From contig JAAEMX010000393.1 of the NCBI GenBank assembly GCA_024225035.1, positions 1-64,000 on the forward strand: a stretch of 64,000 nucleotides of DNA, in the 5' to 3' direction. Positions 45,278 to 53,350 of the stretch are shown here, piece by piece. This stretch comes from Lentisphaerota bacterium. Lineage in GTDB: Bacteria; Verrucomicrobiota; Lentisphaeria; Victivallales; Victivallaceae. Under the pieces are notes generated by a model, which searched no databases, was not told the DNA's origin, and saw only the letters and a list, made by a program, of their open reading frames with translations. Position 1 is the stretch's first letter, and the number at the start of each line of letters is the position of its first letter. Both the position numbers and the translations under genes were made by a program.

Positions 45278-46540
45278 TTAATTTTTAGGCGTTTTGCCGA
45301 TATATATCTGGCGTGGACGCGTGATTTTTGAATTGGATTTAATCATCTCCTTCCAATGAGCAATCCATCCCGGCAAGCGGGCAAGTGCAAACATAACGGT
45401 AAACATGTTCTCCGGAATTCCCATCGCACGATAAATAATACCGCTGTAAAAGTCAACGTTTGGATAAAGGTTACGCTTGATGAAGTATTCATCTTTAAGC
45501 GCCTCTTCTTCCAGTTCACGCGCAACATTCAGCATAGGATCATCCATATTCATTACATCAAGGAAATCATGACACTGCTGTTTGATAATTTTAGCACGAG
45601 GATCGTAGGTTTTGTAAACCCGGTGTCCAAAACCCATCAGCCTGAAGCTTGAGTTTTTATCCTTGGCCTTATCAATGTATTTCTTAACATTGCCATCTTT
45701 AGCTATTCTGTTGAGCATATCAACAACCGCTTGATTAGCACCACCGTGCAAAGGTCCAGACAATGCCGCAATACCGGCAGAAATAGTAGCATAGAGATTT
45801 ACCTGAGCGCTGCCGACAGTACGCACTGCAGTGGTCGAACAGTTCTGCTCGTGGTCAGCATGCAGGATTAACAGGCTATTCAATATCCTGACCATTTCAG
45901 GTTTCATTTCATACGGTTTAACCGGAGAATCAAACATCATATTGAGGAAGTTCGCGCAAAAAGGCAAATCATGGCGCGGATATACAACCGGTTCACCAAT
46001 TGAACGCTTATAAGCAAATGCCGCAAGCGTCCTGAAAGTTGATATAATTCTGGCAGCAGACGTATCAACAGCTTCACGCAATGACAGAGTATCCACATTT
46101 GGATAAAAAGTTGATAAGGCATTTACCATGGTTGCCATTATTGACATAGGATGCGCTCCACGCGGAAAGCGGTCGAAGAAATGGCGCATGTCTTCATGCA
46201 AGAGTGAATTCTCTGTCAGAAGAGTTGAAAATTTATTGCCCTGGTCTTCGTTAGGAAGCTTACCGTGCAGCAAAAGGTATGCAGTTTCAATAAAACGAGT
46301 TTTTTCTACCAGTTCATCCACTGGAATTCCACGGTAACGCAAAACTCCTTTTTCTCCGTCAATGAATGTAATTTTGCTGAAACATGCAGCTGTATTCATG
46401 AAACTAGGGTCAATAGTTACCATGCCGGTTTCTTTTCGTAAAGTACCGATATCAATTGCAACTTCGCCTTCCGTTCCAACTACTAAAGGTAGCTTTATTT
46501 CCTTACCATCATAATTTAGTGTTGCAAATTCTTTCGTCAT
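45278..46540 (-). CDS. gltA: citrate synthase
   Basis: Condenses oxaloacetate with acetyl-CoA. 420 aa, the length of type II (hexameric) enzymes. It has the start LNYDGKEIKLPL, the catalytic His segment LHADHEQNCSTTAVR (about 230-244), a second His in SGPLHGGANQ (about 264-273) and the Asp region NVDFYSGIIY (about 369-378), followed by the usual ALARLPGWIAHW. GAGGT precedes the ATG. No other TCA-cycle gene adjoins it, so it may support glutamate synthesis with gdhA in an incomplete cycle (inference). Confidence 0.97.
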   Translation of the reverse strand: MTKEFATLNYDGKEIKLPLVVGTEGEVAIDIGTLRKETGMVTIDPSFMNTAACFSKITFIDGEKGVLRYRGIPVDELVEKTRFIETAYLLLHGKLPNEDQGNKFSTLLTENSLLHEDMRHFFDRFPRGAHPMSIMATMVNALSTFYPNVDTLSLREAVDTSAARIISTFRTLAAFAYKRSIGEPVVYPRHDLPFCANFLNMMFDSPVKPYEMKPEMVRILNSLLILHADHEQNCSTTAVRTVGSAQVNLYATISAGIAALSGPLHGGANQAVVDMLNRIAKDGNVKKYIDKAKDKNSSFRLMGFGHRVYKTYDPRAKIIKQQCHDFLDVMNMDDPMLNVARELEEEALKDEYFIKRNLYPNVDFYSGIIYRAMGIPENMFTVMFALARLPGWIAHWKEMIKSNSKITRPRQIYIGKTPKN

Positions 46541-46871
46541 GTGTACCTCTTAGTAATATATTAATGCTTCTATTTGCTGATTCATGTAAAACAATACTTC
46601 TGATAAATAATGTCTGCTACGCGGCCACAAAGGTATAATAAATCATATCGATATTCCTAGGCTGTTTACTATAAAACACTTAAATAACAATAAACAGATT
46701 TCGACAAGTTATTATTACTAAACACTGTGTCTCTGGAAGCTTGCTTTGTGCATTCAAATTTATAAGATACACCAATTTCACGTTTTTTCAATATTTCTTT
46801 TTATTTCATCAAGCACGAAATGTCATTTACTCATCAAATTTAAATAAACCTATTGATATTAATACAAAAAT
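46541..46871. other. divergent region between gltA and the rex operon
   Basis: AT-rich, with no gene seen. It should contain the gltA promoter on the minus strand. The rex-side elements begin at 46872. Confidence 0.5.
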
Positions 46872-46891
46872 ATAGATAAAAAAATATCGAT
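46872..46891. promoter_or_regulatory. distal 20-bp palindromic operator candidate of the rex operon
   Basis: ATAGATA-A6-TATCGAT, one base different from the perfect palindrome at 46938-46957. It lies upstream of the -35 box and 66 bp from the second copy. Near-identity of two palindromes around one promoter suggests a regulator binding site. Confidence 0.55.
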
Positions 46892-46897
46892 ACTCTC

Positions 46898-46925
46898 TTG
46901 ACTTTTACGAATTTCTGTATATAAT
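46898..46925 (+). promoter_or_regulatory. promoter of the rex-hydrogenase operon
   Basis: TTGACT (46898-46903) and TATAAT (46920-46925) with a 16-bp spacer. A start near 46932 would place the second palindrome in the 5' leader. Confidence 0.7.
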
Positions 46926-46937
46926 GTCCGTGTAGTA

Positions 46938-46957
46938 ATAGATAAAAAAATATCTAT
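46938..46957. promoter_or_regulatory. proximal 20-bp palindromic operator candidate of the rex operon
   Basis: ATAGATA-A6-TATCTAT, a perfect 7-bp inverted repeat with a six-A centre. It lies just downstream of the likely start site and ends 3 nt before the AAAGGA ribosome binding site. Binding here would block initiation or elongation. Confidence 0.6.
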
Positions 46958-46970
46958 ATAAAAGGATTAA

Positions 46971-47621
46971 ATGGGATTTATGGGTAACAAAAAAGTACAA
47001 AAGCTGCCATCGATAAGGCGTATGCCAACGTATTTGCACAAGTTGACGCAGATGCGCAAAAACGGTCTGGATACTGTTTCCACAACGATTATGGCGCGTT
47101 ACATGAACCTCGAGCCGATTGTGGTCCGCAAAGATCTCGAGTTAACAGGTGTGACAGGGCAACCGGGTGTCGGATACAAAATTAAGGACCTTATTGATGC
47201 AATCAAGTCATTCCTCAACTGGCACAACACTGCAGAAGCAGTTTTGATAGGAGCTGGTTCGCTTGGCAGAGCATTGCTGGGTTATGAAGGGTTCGAAGAT
47301 TATGGACTTAATATTATTGCCGCTTTTGATGCTGATCCGTCCAAGATCGGCTCCGAAATTCATGACCGCGAAGTCTTTGACATCATACGACTTCCTGAGC
47401 TGGCATCGCGCCTGCAGGTAAATATGGGTATTCTCTGCGTGCCGAATGAATATGCACAGGGATCTGCTGATATGATGATTGAAGGTGGAATCAACGCTAT
47501 CTGGAATTTTACCAACGTAAGTCTTGATGTCCCTGAACATGTTGTCGTCCAGAGAGAAGTTATCGCCAGTGGTCTGGCTGTGCTTTCGGTAAAACTTAAC
47601 CAGCGGATTATGGAAGAATAA
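46971..47621 (+). CDS. rex: redox-sensing transcriptional repressor Rex
   Basis: 216 aa, normal for Rex, which leaves DNA when NADH is high. An N-terminal winged helix (about 14-80; MPTYLHKLTQMRKNG, TIMARYMNLEPIVVRKDL) is followed by a Rossmann domain with GAGSLGRALLGY (about 94-105) and the Rex-typical GLNIIAAFDADPSKIG. AAAGGA lies 4 nt before the chosen ATG; a second ATG follows at 46980. It is the first gene of the hydrogenase operon, so it probably controls H2 production from NADH. Two palindromes flank its promoter. Confidence 0.95.
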   Translation: MGFMGNKKVQKLPSIRRMPTYLHKLTQMRKNGLDTVSTTIMARYMNLEPIVVRKDLELTGVTGQPGVGYKIKDLIDAIKSFLNWHNTAEAVLIGAGSLGRALLGYEGFEDYGLNIIAAFDADPSKIGSEIHDREVFDIIRLPELASRLQVNMGILCVPNEYAQGSADMMIEGGINAIWNFTNVSLDVPEHVVVQREVIASGLAVLSVKLNQRIMEE

Positions 47622-47636
47622 AAAACGGAGAAAAGA

Positions 47637-47876
47637 ATGGCTGCGAAAATCATTATCTGTATGGGTAGTTCGTGCTTTGCACGAGGCAATGAGGAAAACC
47701 TCAAAATCATCGAACAGTATATATCGGAAAACAAACTTGAAACTGAAGTTGATTTAAAAGGCAGCTGTTGCGAGGGGAAATGCTCGGAAGGTCCGAATCT
47801 GAATATTAACGGAGAAATGTTTCACGGAGTAGAAAAAGGGACTTTGATTGACCTGCTGAATGACAAGTTGAAATAA
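47637..47876 (+). CDS. small thioredoxin-fold [2Fe-2S] ferredoxin
   Basis: 79 aa. Cysteines in CMGSSC (8-13) and GSCCEGKCSEGP (about 43-54) match the (2Fe-2S) ferredoxin fold related to NuoE C-terminal domains. It starts 15 nt after rex and precedes the sensory hydrogenase by 36 nt. In other bacteria the same type of gene sits beside group C [FeFe]-hydrogenases. It probably passes electrons to or from that protein; this is inferred from position. Confidence 0.82.
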   Translation: MAAKIIICMGSSCFARGNEENLKIIEQYISENKLETEVDLKGSCCEGKCSEGPNLNINGEMFHGVEKGTLIDLLNDKLK

Positions 47877-47912
47877 TACAGTAAAATCATCGTCCGGGGA
47901 GTTATTAGGGTT

Positions 47913-49664
47913 ATGAATCACAGCTATCCAATTTATACGGTCAAAACCGAGTGTCAGGACTGCTACAAATGCGTGCGGCATTGCCCGGTTAAGGCCATTA
48001 AAATCGAAGACGGCAGAGCAGCCGTTATTCCTGAGCTTTGCGTGGCCTGTGGCAAATGCGTGGAAGTCTGCCCGGCTCATGCTAAGAAAGTACGGGATGA
48101 TTCCGGAAGAGTCAAACATTTACTGGAAACCGGTCAGAAAACCTATGTCTCACTCGCTCCATCATGGGTGAGTGAATTTCGGGGCGTCACTGCGGACAAG
48201 ATGATCGCAGCATTACGCCAGCTGGGTTTTACCGGAGTCAGTGAAACCGCACTTGGAGCACAAACGGTAAGTGCTCAAACAGCAAAACTTCTGAGAAATC
48301 ATCAAACCGGAGTTCTATTGTCATCTGCCTGTCCGGTTATTGTAGATTACGTTCGTAAATATCAACCGGAGTTTACTGAAACTATAACTGCCCTGTTCTC
48401 CCCTGCCCTGTCTCACGCAAAAATGCTTAAGGCAAGCTACGGGAAAGATACAGCTGTTGTATTTATTGGACCATGTATTGCTAAGAAAAATGAGGCTGAC
48501 CGTCAGCCTGATTTAATTAATATCGCCCTGACCTTTAACGAACTGCGTCAGCTTTTCGCGGCAGAAGGTATAAATCTATTCAAAGTAAAAACAAGTGAAG
48601 ATGACCACTTTGTACCTGACGAGGCTGAAGAAGGAGCCGTTTATCCTATTGAAGGCGGAATGAACAAAACCATTAAAATAATTGATGGCTGCAATCATAT
48701 TAACTTTGCTGAGTTAACCGGACTTCAGAACATGGAACAGGCCTTTGAAGGCTTACGTCCTCAGGATGTCAAAGATCCGGTTTTTATTGAAACACTAGCT
48801 TGTTTCGGCGGATGCGTTCATGGTCCCTGTACCAGACACGAATCCCCCGGACTGCTCGAAAGGCTGCGAATTCTGAACCATATAGAGATTCCGGAAAAAG
48901 TTCCAGAACGCAATACGGATTTCGATATAAAAGATGTAATCACTGCTGACCGGCGTAATGACAAGGCTCAAGTCAGCCTTTCACAGTTGCAGAAAGCCTT
49001 GCGCTCTATCGGCAAAGTGAAACCAGAAGATGAACTCAACTGTGGTGGCTGCGGCTACGACACTTGCCGTAACTTTGCGACAGCTCTGATAAATAATAAG
49101 GCTGAGCCCTCAATGTGTGTGTCATACATGCGCAAACAGGCTCAAAAGAAAGCCAATGCACTGCTCCGCTGTATCCCATCAGGAGTAGTAATTATAGACA
49201 AAGATTTGCAAGTAGTAGAATGTAACCGCCGTTTTGCTGAGCTGCTGGGCAAAGACACAGTTATGGCATTTGAAGCTAAGCCCGGTTTATCCGGAGCTGA
49301 TTTGACCAGACTGGTGCCCTTCAGCCATCTTTTCAAAACTTCACTGGCCAGCGGTCGCGATATTCATCGCGATTCACACCGGGAAGGCAATCGGCTGTTC
49401 AATATCACAATTTTCACGATTGAACCTAACGAAACCATCGGCGCGGTAATTATGGATGTTACCAATACTGAACTGCGCCGCGAACAAATCGCCGAACGGG
49501 CACGGGAAGTTATAAATAAAAATCTCGTTACCGTACAGGACATTGCCTGTAAACTTGGCGAACATATGGCTGAAACGGAAATATTGCTCCGTTCTATCAG
49601 CGAAGACTATGCAGACGAAAAATTGCTGCAGGATATCAAGAAAGAGTATAAATACGAAAAATGA
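47913..49664 (+). CDS. sensory [FeFe]-hydrogenase with C-terminal PAS domain (group C, HydS type)
   Basis: 583 aa. Two [4Fe-4S] ferredoxin motifs (CQDCYKCVRHCP and CVACGKCVEVCP, residues 14-54) are followed by an H-cluster domain (about 75-345). Its loops are SSACPV in place of TSCCPxW, GPCIAKK and ACFGGCVHGPC. The first-loop change, losing the proton-transfer cysteine, is typical of sensory enzymes. A CGGCGYDTC Fe-S domain (about 373-403) and a PAS domain (about 415-525; VVIIDKDLQVVECN) follow, then a helical end. It should report H2 or redox state to the phosphatase encoded 4 bp upstream of its own stop (49661 start). It is unlikely to be the main H2 producer. Confidence 0.88.
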   Translation: MNHSYPIYTVKTECQDCYKCVRHCPVKAIKIEDGRAAVIPELCVACGKCVEVCPAHAKKVRDDSGRVKHLLETGQKTYVSLAPSWVSEFRGVTADKMIAALRQLGFTGVSETALGAQTVSAQTAKLLRNHQTGVLLSSACPVIVDYVRKYQPEFTETITALFSPALSHAKMLKASYGKDTAVVFIGPCIAKKNEADRQPDLINIALTFNELRQLFAAEGINLFKVKTSEDDHFVPDEAEEGAVYPIEGGMNKTIKIIDGCNHINFAELTGLQNMEQAFEGLRPQDVKDPVFIETLACFGGCVHGPCTRHESPGLLERLRILNHIEIPEKVPERNTDFDIKDVITADRRNDKAQVSLSQLQKALRSIGKVKPEDELNCGGCGYDTCRNFATALINNKAEPSMCVSYMRKQAQKKANALLRCIPSGVVIIDKDLQVVECNRRFAELLGKDTVMAFEAKPGLSGADLTRLVPFSHLFKTSLASGRDIHRDSHREGNRLFNITIFTIEPNETIGAVIMDVTNTELRREQIAERAREVINKNLVTVQDIACKLGEHMAETEILLRSISEDYADEKLLQDIKKEYKYEK

Positions 49665-50845
49665 CCATGAACACTCAACCGCTATTCATTGATCTAGGAT
49701 TCAGTCAGTGCCAGAAGCACGGGCAGGATATCTGCGGGGATGCCTTCAAATTCAAGAAGATTCCCGAAGAAAACCGGCTCGTAGCTGTTCTGTCTGACGG
49801 ACTTGGCAGCGGAGTAAAGGCCAATATTCTGGCTTCCATGACTGCGACAATGGCGGTAAAATTTGTTTCTGAAAATACTGAGCTGCTGCGCTCTGCTGAA
49901 ATTATGATGAGCGCATTACCCATTTGTCAGGTTCGAAAGATAAGCTACGCTACTTTCACTATTGTTGATACCGCACTGGACGGCAAAACCAGAATAATTG
50001 AAATGGGCAACCCACAGTTCATACTGTTGCGCAATGGAACTCCGGTAGACGTGCCTTTTACTGAAATAGAAAGTAAGCAGCACCAGAACCGCACCATGCG
50101 TGTTTATGACTTGGAAGTCGGTGTTGACGACCGTTTGGTATTTTTCTCCGACGGTATAAGCCAGGCTGGACTTGGTACAAACGCATATCCGCTTGGCTGG
50201 AGAGTTGACGGCTGCCGTAAATATCTGGAAAACACCCTTTGCGAAAAACTTGAGGCATCAGCTCACGAAGTAGCGGACAGCGTTATCCGTGAGGCTCTGC
50301 ACAAAGAGCCCGGTTATTCATGCAAAGATGATATGACTTGTGCGGTCATGTACTTCCGAAAACCACGTAGGATGCTGCTGTTTACAGGCCCTCCCTTTGA
50401 CCGTGAGCGTGACACCGAATGCTCGGTAATAGTTGATGCTTTTGAAGGAGATAAAGTTATTTGTGGCGGAACTACTGCTGAAATCGTCAGTCGCGAACTC
50501 AAACAGGAGTTGACCATGGATCTGACAACAGCAACCCCGGATCTGCCTCCAGTATCCTACATGGATGGAATTGATTTGATAACTGAAGGGATATTCACTT
50601 TAACCCGCACAGCACAGCTGCTTGAGAAGAAAAATAATGATGAACGTTTCTCTCCCGCGGGACGTCTTGTTGAAGTCATTCTGCAAAATGACATCATTGA
50701 ATTTCTGGTCGGCACCAGAATCAACGAGGCGCATCAGGATCCAAACTTGCCGATTGATCTGGAGTTAAGAAGAAACATAGTCCAGCGCATCGCTGAAACT
50801 TTGCGCAAAGACTATTTAAAAGAAGTAACAATTAAATACGTATAA
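49661..50845 (+). CDS. PP2C/SpoIIE-type serine phosphatase
   Basis: 394 aa. The start overlaps the end of the sensory hydrogenase gene by 4 bp (ATGA), indicating tight coupling. The PP2C/SpoIIE core is seen in LVAVLSDGLGSGVKANILAS (about 36-55), the LVFFSDGISQAG metal motif (about 161-172) and CKDDMTCAVMYF (about 221-232). The last 150 residues form an extra domain common in this hydrogenase-linked family. It is probably the output of the H2 sensor, dephosphorylating an anti-sigma-antagonist or other target not present in the window. Confidence 0.88.
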   Translation: MTMNTQPLFIDLGFSQCQKHGQDICGDAFKFKKIPEENRLVAVLSDGLGSGVKANILASMTATMAVKFVSENTELLRSAEIMMSALPICQVRKISYATFTIVDTALDGKTRIIEMGNPQFILLRNGTPVDVPFTEIESKQHQNRTMRVYDLEVGVDDRLVFFSDGISQAGLGTNAYPLGWRVDGCRKYLENTLCEKLEASAHEVADSVIREALHKEPGYSCKDDMTCAVMYFRKPRRMLLFTGPPFDRERDTECSVIVDAFEGDKVICGGTTAEIVSRELKQELTMDLTTATPDLPPVSYMDGIDLITEGIFTLTRTAQLLEKKNNDERFSPAGRLVEVILQNDIIEFLVGTRINEAHQDPNLPIDLELRRNIVQRIAETLRKDYLKEVTIKYV

Positions 50846-50874
50846 AAACATCATAAAAATTCGTGAGGTAAACA

Positions 50875-51387
50875 ATGCAGGCAACAATGGAAAAAACTCA
50901 GAATATGGTCGACCATCTAGCGGCCGTAAATAAAATTCTGGAGAAATACGACTTCAAAGAAGCGAAGCTCATTCCGATTCTTCAGGAAGTACAGGAAGAA
51001 TATAAATATTTGTCCAAAGATGTTATTAGCTACGTTGCTACCTCGCTGGATATTCCTCCGGCTAAAGTCTACGGTGTAGCTACCTTTTACGCACACTTCT
51101 CTCTGAAACCCAAAGGGAAATATATTTTCAAACTGTGTGACGGCACCGCATGCCACGTTAAAAAGTCACACTCTATTCTTGACACGTTATACAACAAGCT
51201 TGAACTGTCTGAAGACAAAAACACTTCAGATGACATGATGTTCACAGTTGAAACCGTTAGCTGTCTGGGAGCATGCGGCCTTGCTCCGGTCATGGTTGTG
51301 AACGAAGAAGTTTACGGTCAAGTCACCCCGCAGAAGGCGGAAGAAATCATTGATGAGATTCTTGAACGCGAAAAGAATGCTGAATAA
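50875..51387 (+). CDS. hydC: NADH-dependent [FeFe]-hydrogenase subunit, NuoE-like
   Basis: 170 aa thioredoxin-like [2Fe-2S] subunit of the bifurcating hydrogenase. The four ligands are Cys88, Cys93 (KLCDGTACHVKK), Cys130 and Cys134 (SCLGACGLAP). The N-terminal helical part (LIPILQEVQEEYKYL) is the usual NuoE docking domain. It is followed 21 nt later by the NuoF-like gene. GTGAGG lies before the ATG. It works with HydB and HydA to oxidise NADH and reduced ferredoxin together, producing H2 (known for Thermotoga HydABC). Confidence 0.94.
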   Translation: MQATMEKTQNMVDHLAAVNKILEKYDFKEAKLIPILQEVQEEYKYLSKDVISYVATSLDIPPAKVYGVATFYAHFSLKPKGKYIFKLCDGTACHVKKSHSILDTLYNKLELSEDKNTSDDMMFTVETVSCLGACGLAPVMVVNEEVYGQVTPQKAEEIIDEILEREKNAE

Positions 51388-51408
51388 CCGGATTATCAGG
51401 AGTACAAA

Positions 51409-53319
51409 ATGATCGCAAAGAAAAATGTAGATATTAAAGCTATGGCGGCTCAATACAAGGCTGGTATTGAAGCTGTGGAACGCCGCATCGTCCTCTGCGC
51501 CGGCACCGGCTGCGTGGCTAACGGTTCGCTCGATGTCCGCGACAAACTGGTCAAAGAGCTTAAAGCTGCCGGAGTTGACACAAAAATTGAACTCAATGTG
51601 CACGACGATAATGAAAAAGATTTTACTGGCACCTACGTCTCCAAGAGCGGATGCCAGGGTTTCTGCCAGATGGGTCCTCTTCTCCACATCGAGCCGGACG
51701 GCATCCTTTATACCAAGGTTAAAGTTGATGATGTCAAGGAAATCGTTGAGAAAACTATCCTTGGTGGCACAGTTATCGAGCGCTTGCTCTATCATGATCC
51801 TGCCACAGGCCAAACCTGTCGCGGCGACTCTGATTTGCCGTTCTACAAACGCCAGCAGCGTGTAGTTCTGGCTAACTGCATGATCGAGCCTGAAAACATC
51901 TTTGAATACGTTTACAAAGGTGGATACGAAGGTGCTGAAAAAGCTGTTACCGCAATGACTCCGGCAGAAGTTTGCCAGAATGTCCTCGAATCTGGTATCC
52001 GCGGTCGCGGTGGTGGTGGTTTCCCGACCGGATTGAAATGGAAGTTTACTCTGGCTTCTGAAAACGAAAAGAAATATGTTATCTGTAATGGTGACGAGGG
52101 TGACCCGGGAGCATTCATGGACCGCTCCGTTATGGAAGGTAACCCGCATGCCGTTATCGAAGGCATGATGATCGCCGCTAAAGCCATCGGCGCGGATGAA
52201 GGTTATGTTTACGTGCGTGCCGAGTATCCTCTGGCTGTAACCAGAATGCGCCGTGCAGTGGAAGACGCTGTTGAAAACGGCTTACTTGGTAATAACCTCT
52301 TTGGCACTGACTTCAGCTTTACTCTGCATGTCATGGAAGGTGCCGGAGCATTTGTATGTGGTGAAGAAACTGCTCTTATCGCTTCTATTGAAGGTAAACG
52401 CGGTATGCCGATGCCGAAACCGCCATTTCCGGCGCAAAGCGGCCTCTGGGGCAAGCCTACAGTTATCAATAACGTTGAAACTCTAGCCTCTATTCCTTTG
52501 ATTCTGCGCAATGGCGTTGAAGTTTACAAAGGCATTGGTACTGAAAAATCACCGGGCACTAAGACTTTCGCTTTGACAGGTCACGTTGCCAACACTGGAC
52601 TTATTGAAGTTCCGTTCGGCACTACTCTGCGCGAAATCGTTTATAACATAGGTGGCGGTGTTACCAACAATGCTGGCGAAGTTCTCGGTGAAGACTTCAA
52701 GTCAGTGCAAATCGGTGGACCGTCAGGCGGTTGCCTTACTCCTGAAATGCTTGATATGCCGCTCGACTTCGACTCTCTCAAGGAAGTCGGTGCGATGGTC
52801 GGTTCCGGTGGTCTCGTTGTTATGAACAATGAAACCTGTATGGTTCAAGTTGCCCGCTTCTTCATGCAGTTCACTCAGAATGAGTCTTGCGGCAAATGCG
52901 TACCATGTCGTGAAGGTACCAAACAGATGCTGGCACTGCTCGACGATATTATTGAAGGCAACGCCGATGCTTCAACTCTGAAACTACTCGAACAGACCGC
53001 CAAAGCTGTGCAGCTCGGCTCACTTTGCGGACTGGGTAAAACTGCCCCGAATCCGATACTTTCAACAATGAAGTATTTCCGTGAAGAATACGAAGCACAC
53101 GTCTTTGACAAATTCTGCGATACAGGCGAATGCCGCAAACTGACCCGTCCGGAAATTGTTGCAGAAAAATGCAAAGGCTGCACAGCCTGTAAACGCAAAT
53201 GTCCGGTTGACGCTATTACGGGCGATGTCAAACAGCCGCACGTCATCGACGTTGAAAAATGCATTAAATGCGGTGCCTGCAAAGATGTATGCCGCTTCGA
53301 CGCCGTAGTCGGTCTTTAA
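51409..53319 (+). CDS. hydB: NADH-binding hydrogenase subunit, NuoF-like
   Basis: 636 aa. An N-terminal thioredoxin-like [2Fe-2S] domain (CAGTGC near 25, GCQGFCQMGP near 80) is followed by the FMN/NADH core (GRGGGGFPTGLKW about 199-211; CNGDEGDPGAFMDRS about 226-240). The NuoF [4Fe-4S] is ESCGKCVPCREGTKQ (about 493-507), and two C-terminal [4Fe-4S] ferredoxin motifs follow (CKGCTACKRKCP and CIKCGACKDVC). This order is that of HydB in electron-bifurcating hydrogenases rather than plain NuoF. It follows hydC and precedes hydA by 31 nt. AGGAG before the ATG. Confidence 0.95.
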   Translation: MIAKKNVDIKAMAAQYKAGIEAVERRIVLCAGTGCVANGSLDVRDKLVKELKAAGVDTKIELNVHDDNEKDFTGTYVSKSGCQGFCQMGPLLHIEPDGILYTKVKVDDVKEIVEKTILGGTVIERLLYHDPATGQTCRGDSDLPFYKRQQRVVLANCMIEPENIFEYVYKGGYEGAEKAVTAMTPAEVCQNVLESGIRGRGGGGFPTGLKWKFTLASENEKKYVICNGDEGDPGAFMDRSVMEGNPHAVIEGMMIAAKAIGADEGYVYVRAEYPLAVTRMRRAVEDAVENGLLGNNLFGTDFSFTLHVMEGAGAFVCGEETALIASIEGKRGMPMPKPPFPAQSGLWGKPTVINNVETLASIPLILRNGVEVYKGIGTEKSPGTKTFALTGHVANTGLIEVPFGTTLREIVYNIGGGVTNNAGEVLGEDFKSVQIGGPSGGCLTPEMLDMPLDFDSLKEVGAMVGSGGLVVMNNETCMVQVARFFMQFTQNESCGKCVPCREGTKQMLALLDDIIEGNADASTLKLLEQTAKAVQLGSLCGLGKTAPNPILSTMKYFREEYEAHVFDKFCDTGECRKLTRPEIVAEKCKGCTACKRKCPVDAITGDVKQPHVIDVEKCIKCGACKDVCRFDAVVGL

Positions 53320-53350
53320 TCAAATACTATAACAGGAGTTACAACATATA

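Noticed and set aside
51226-52149. Long open frame antisense to hydC and hydB
   Set aside because: It lies fully opposite strongly conserved genes and its translation has no motif; it is a shadow of their codon bias.
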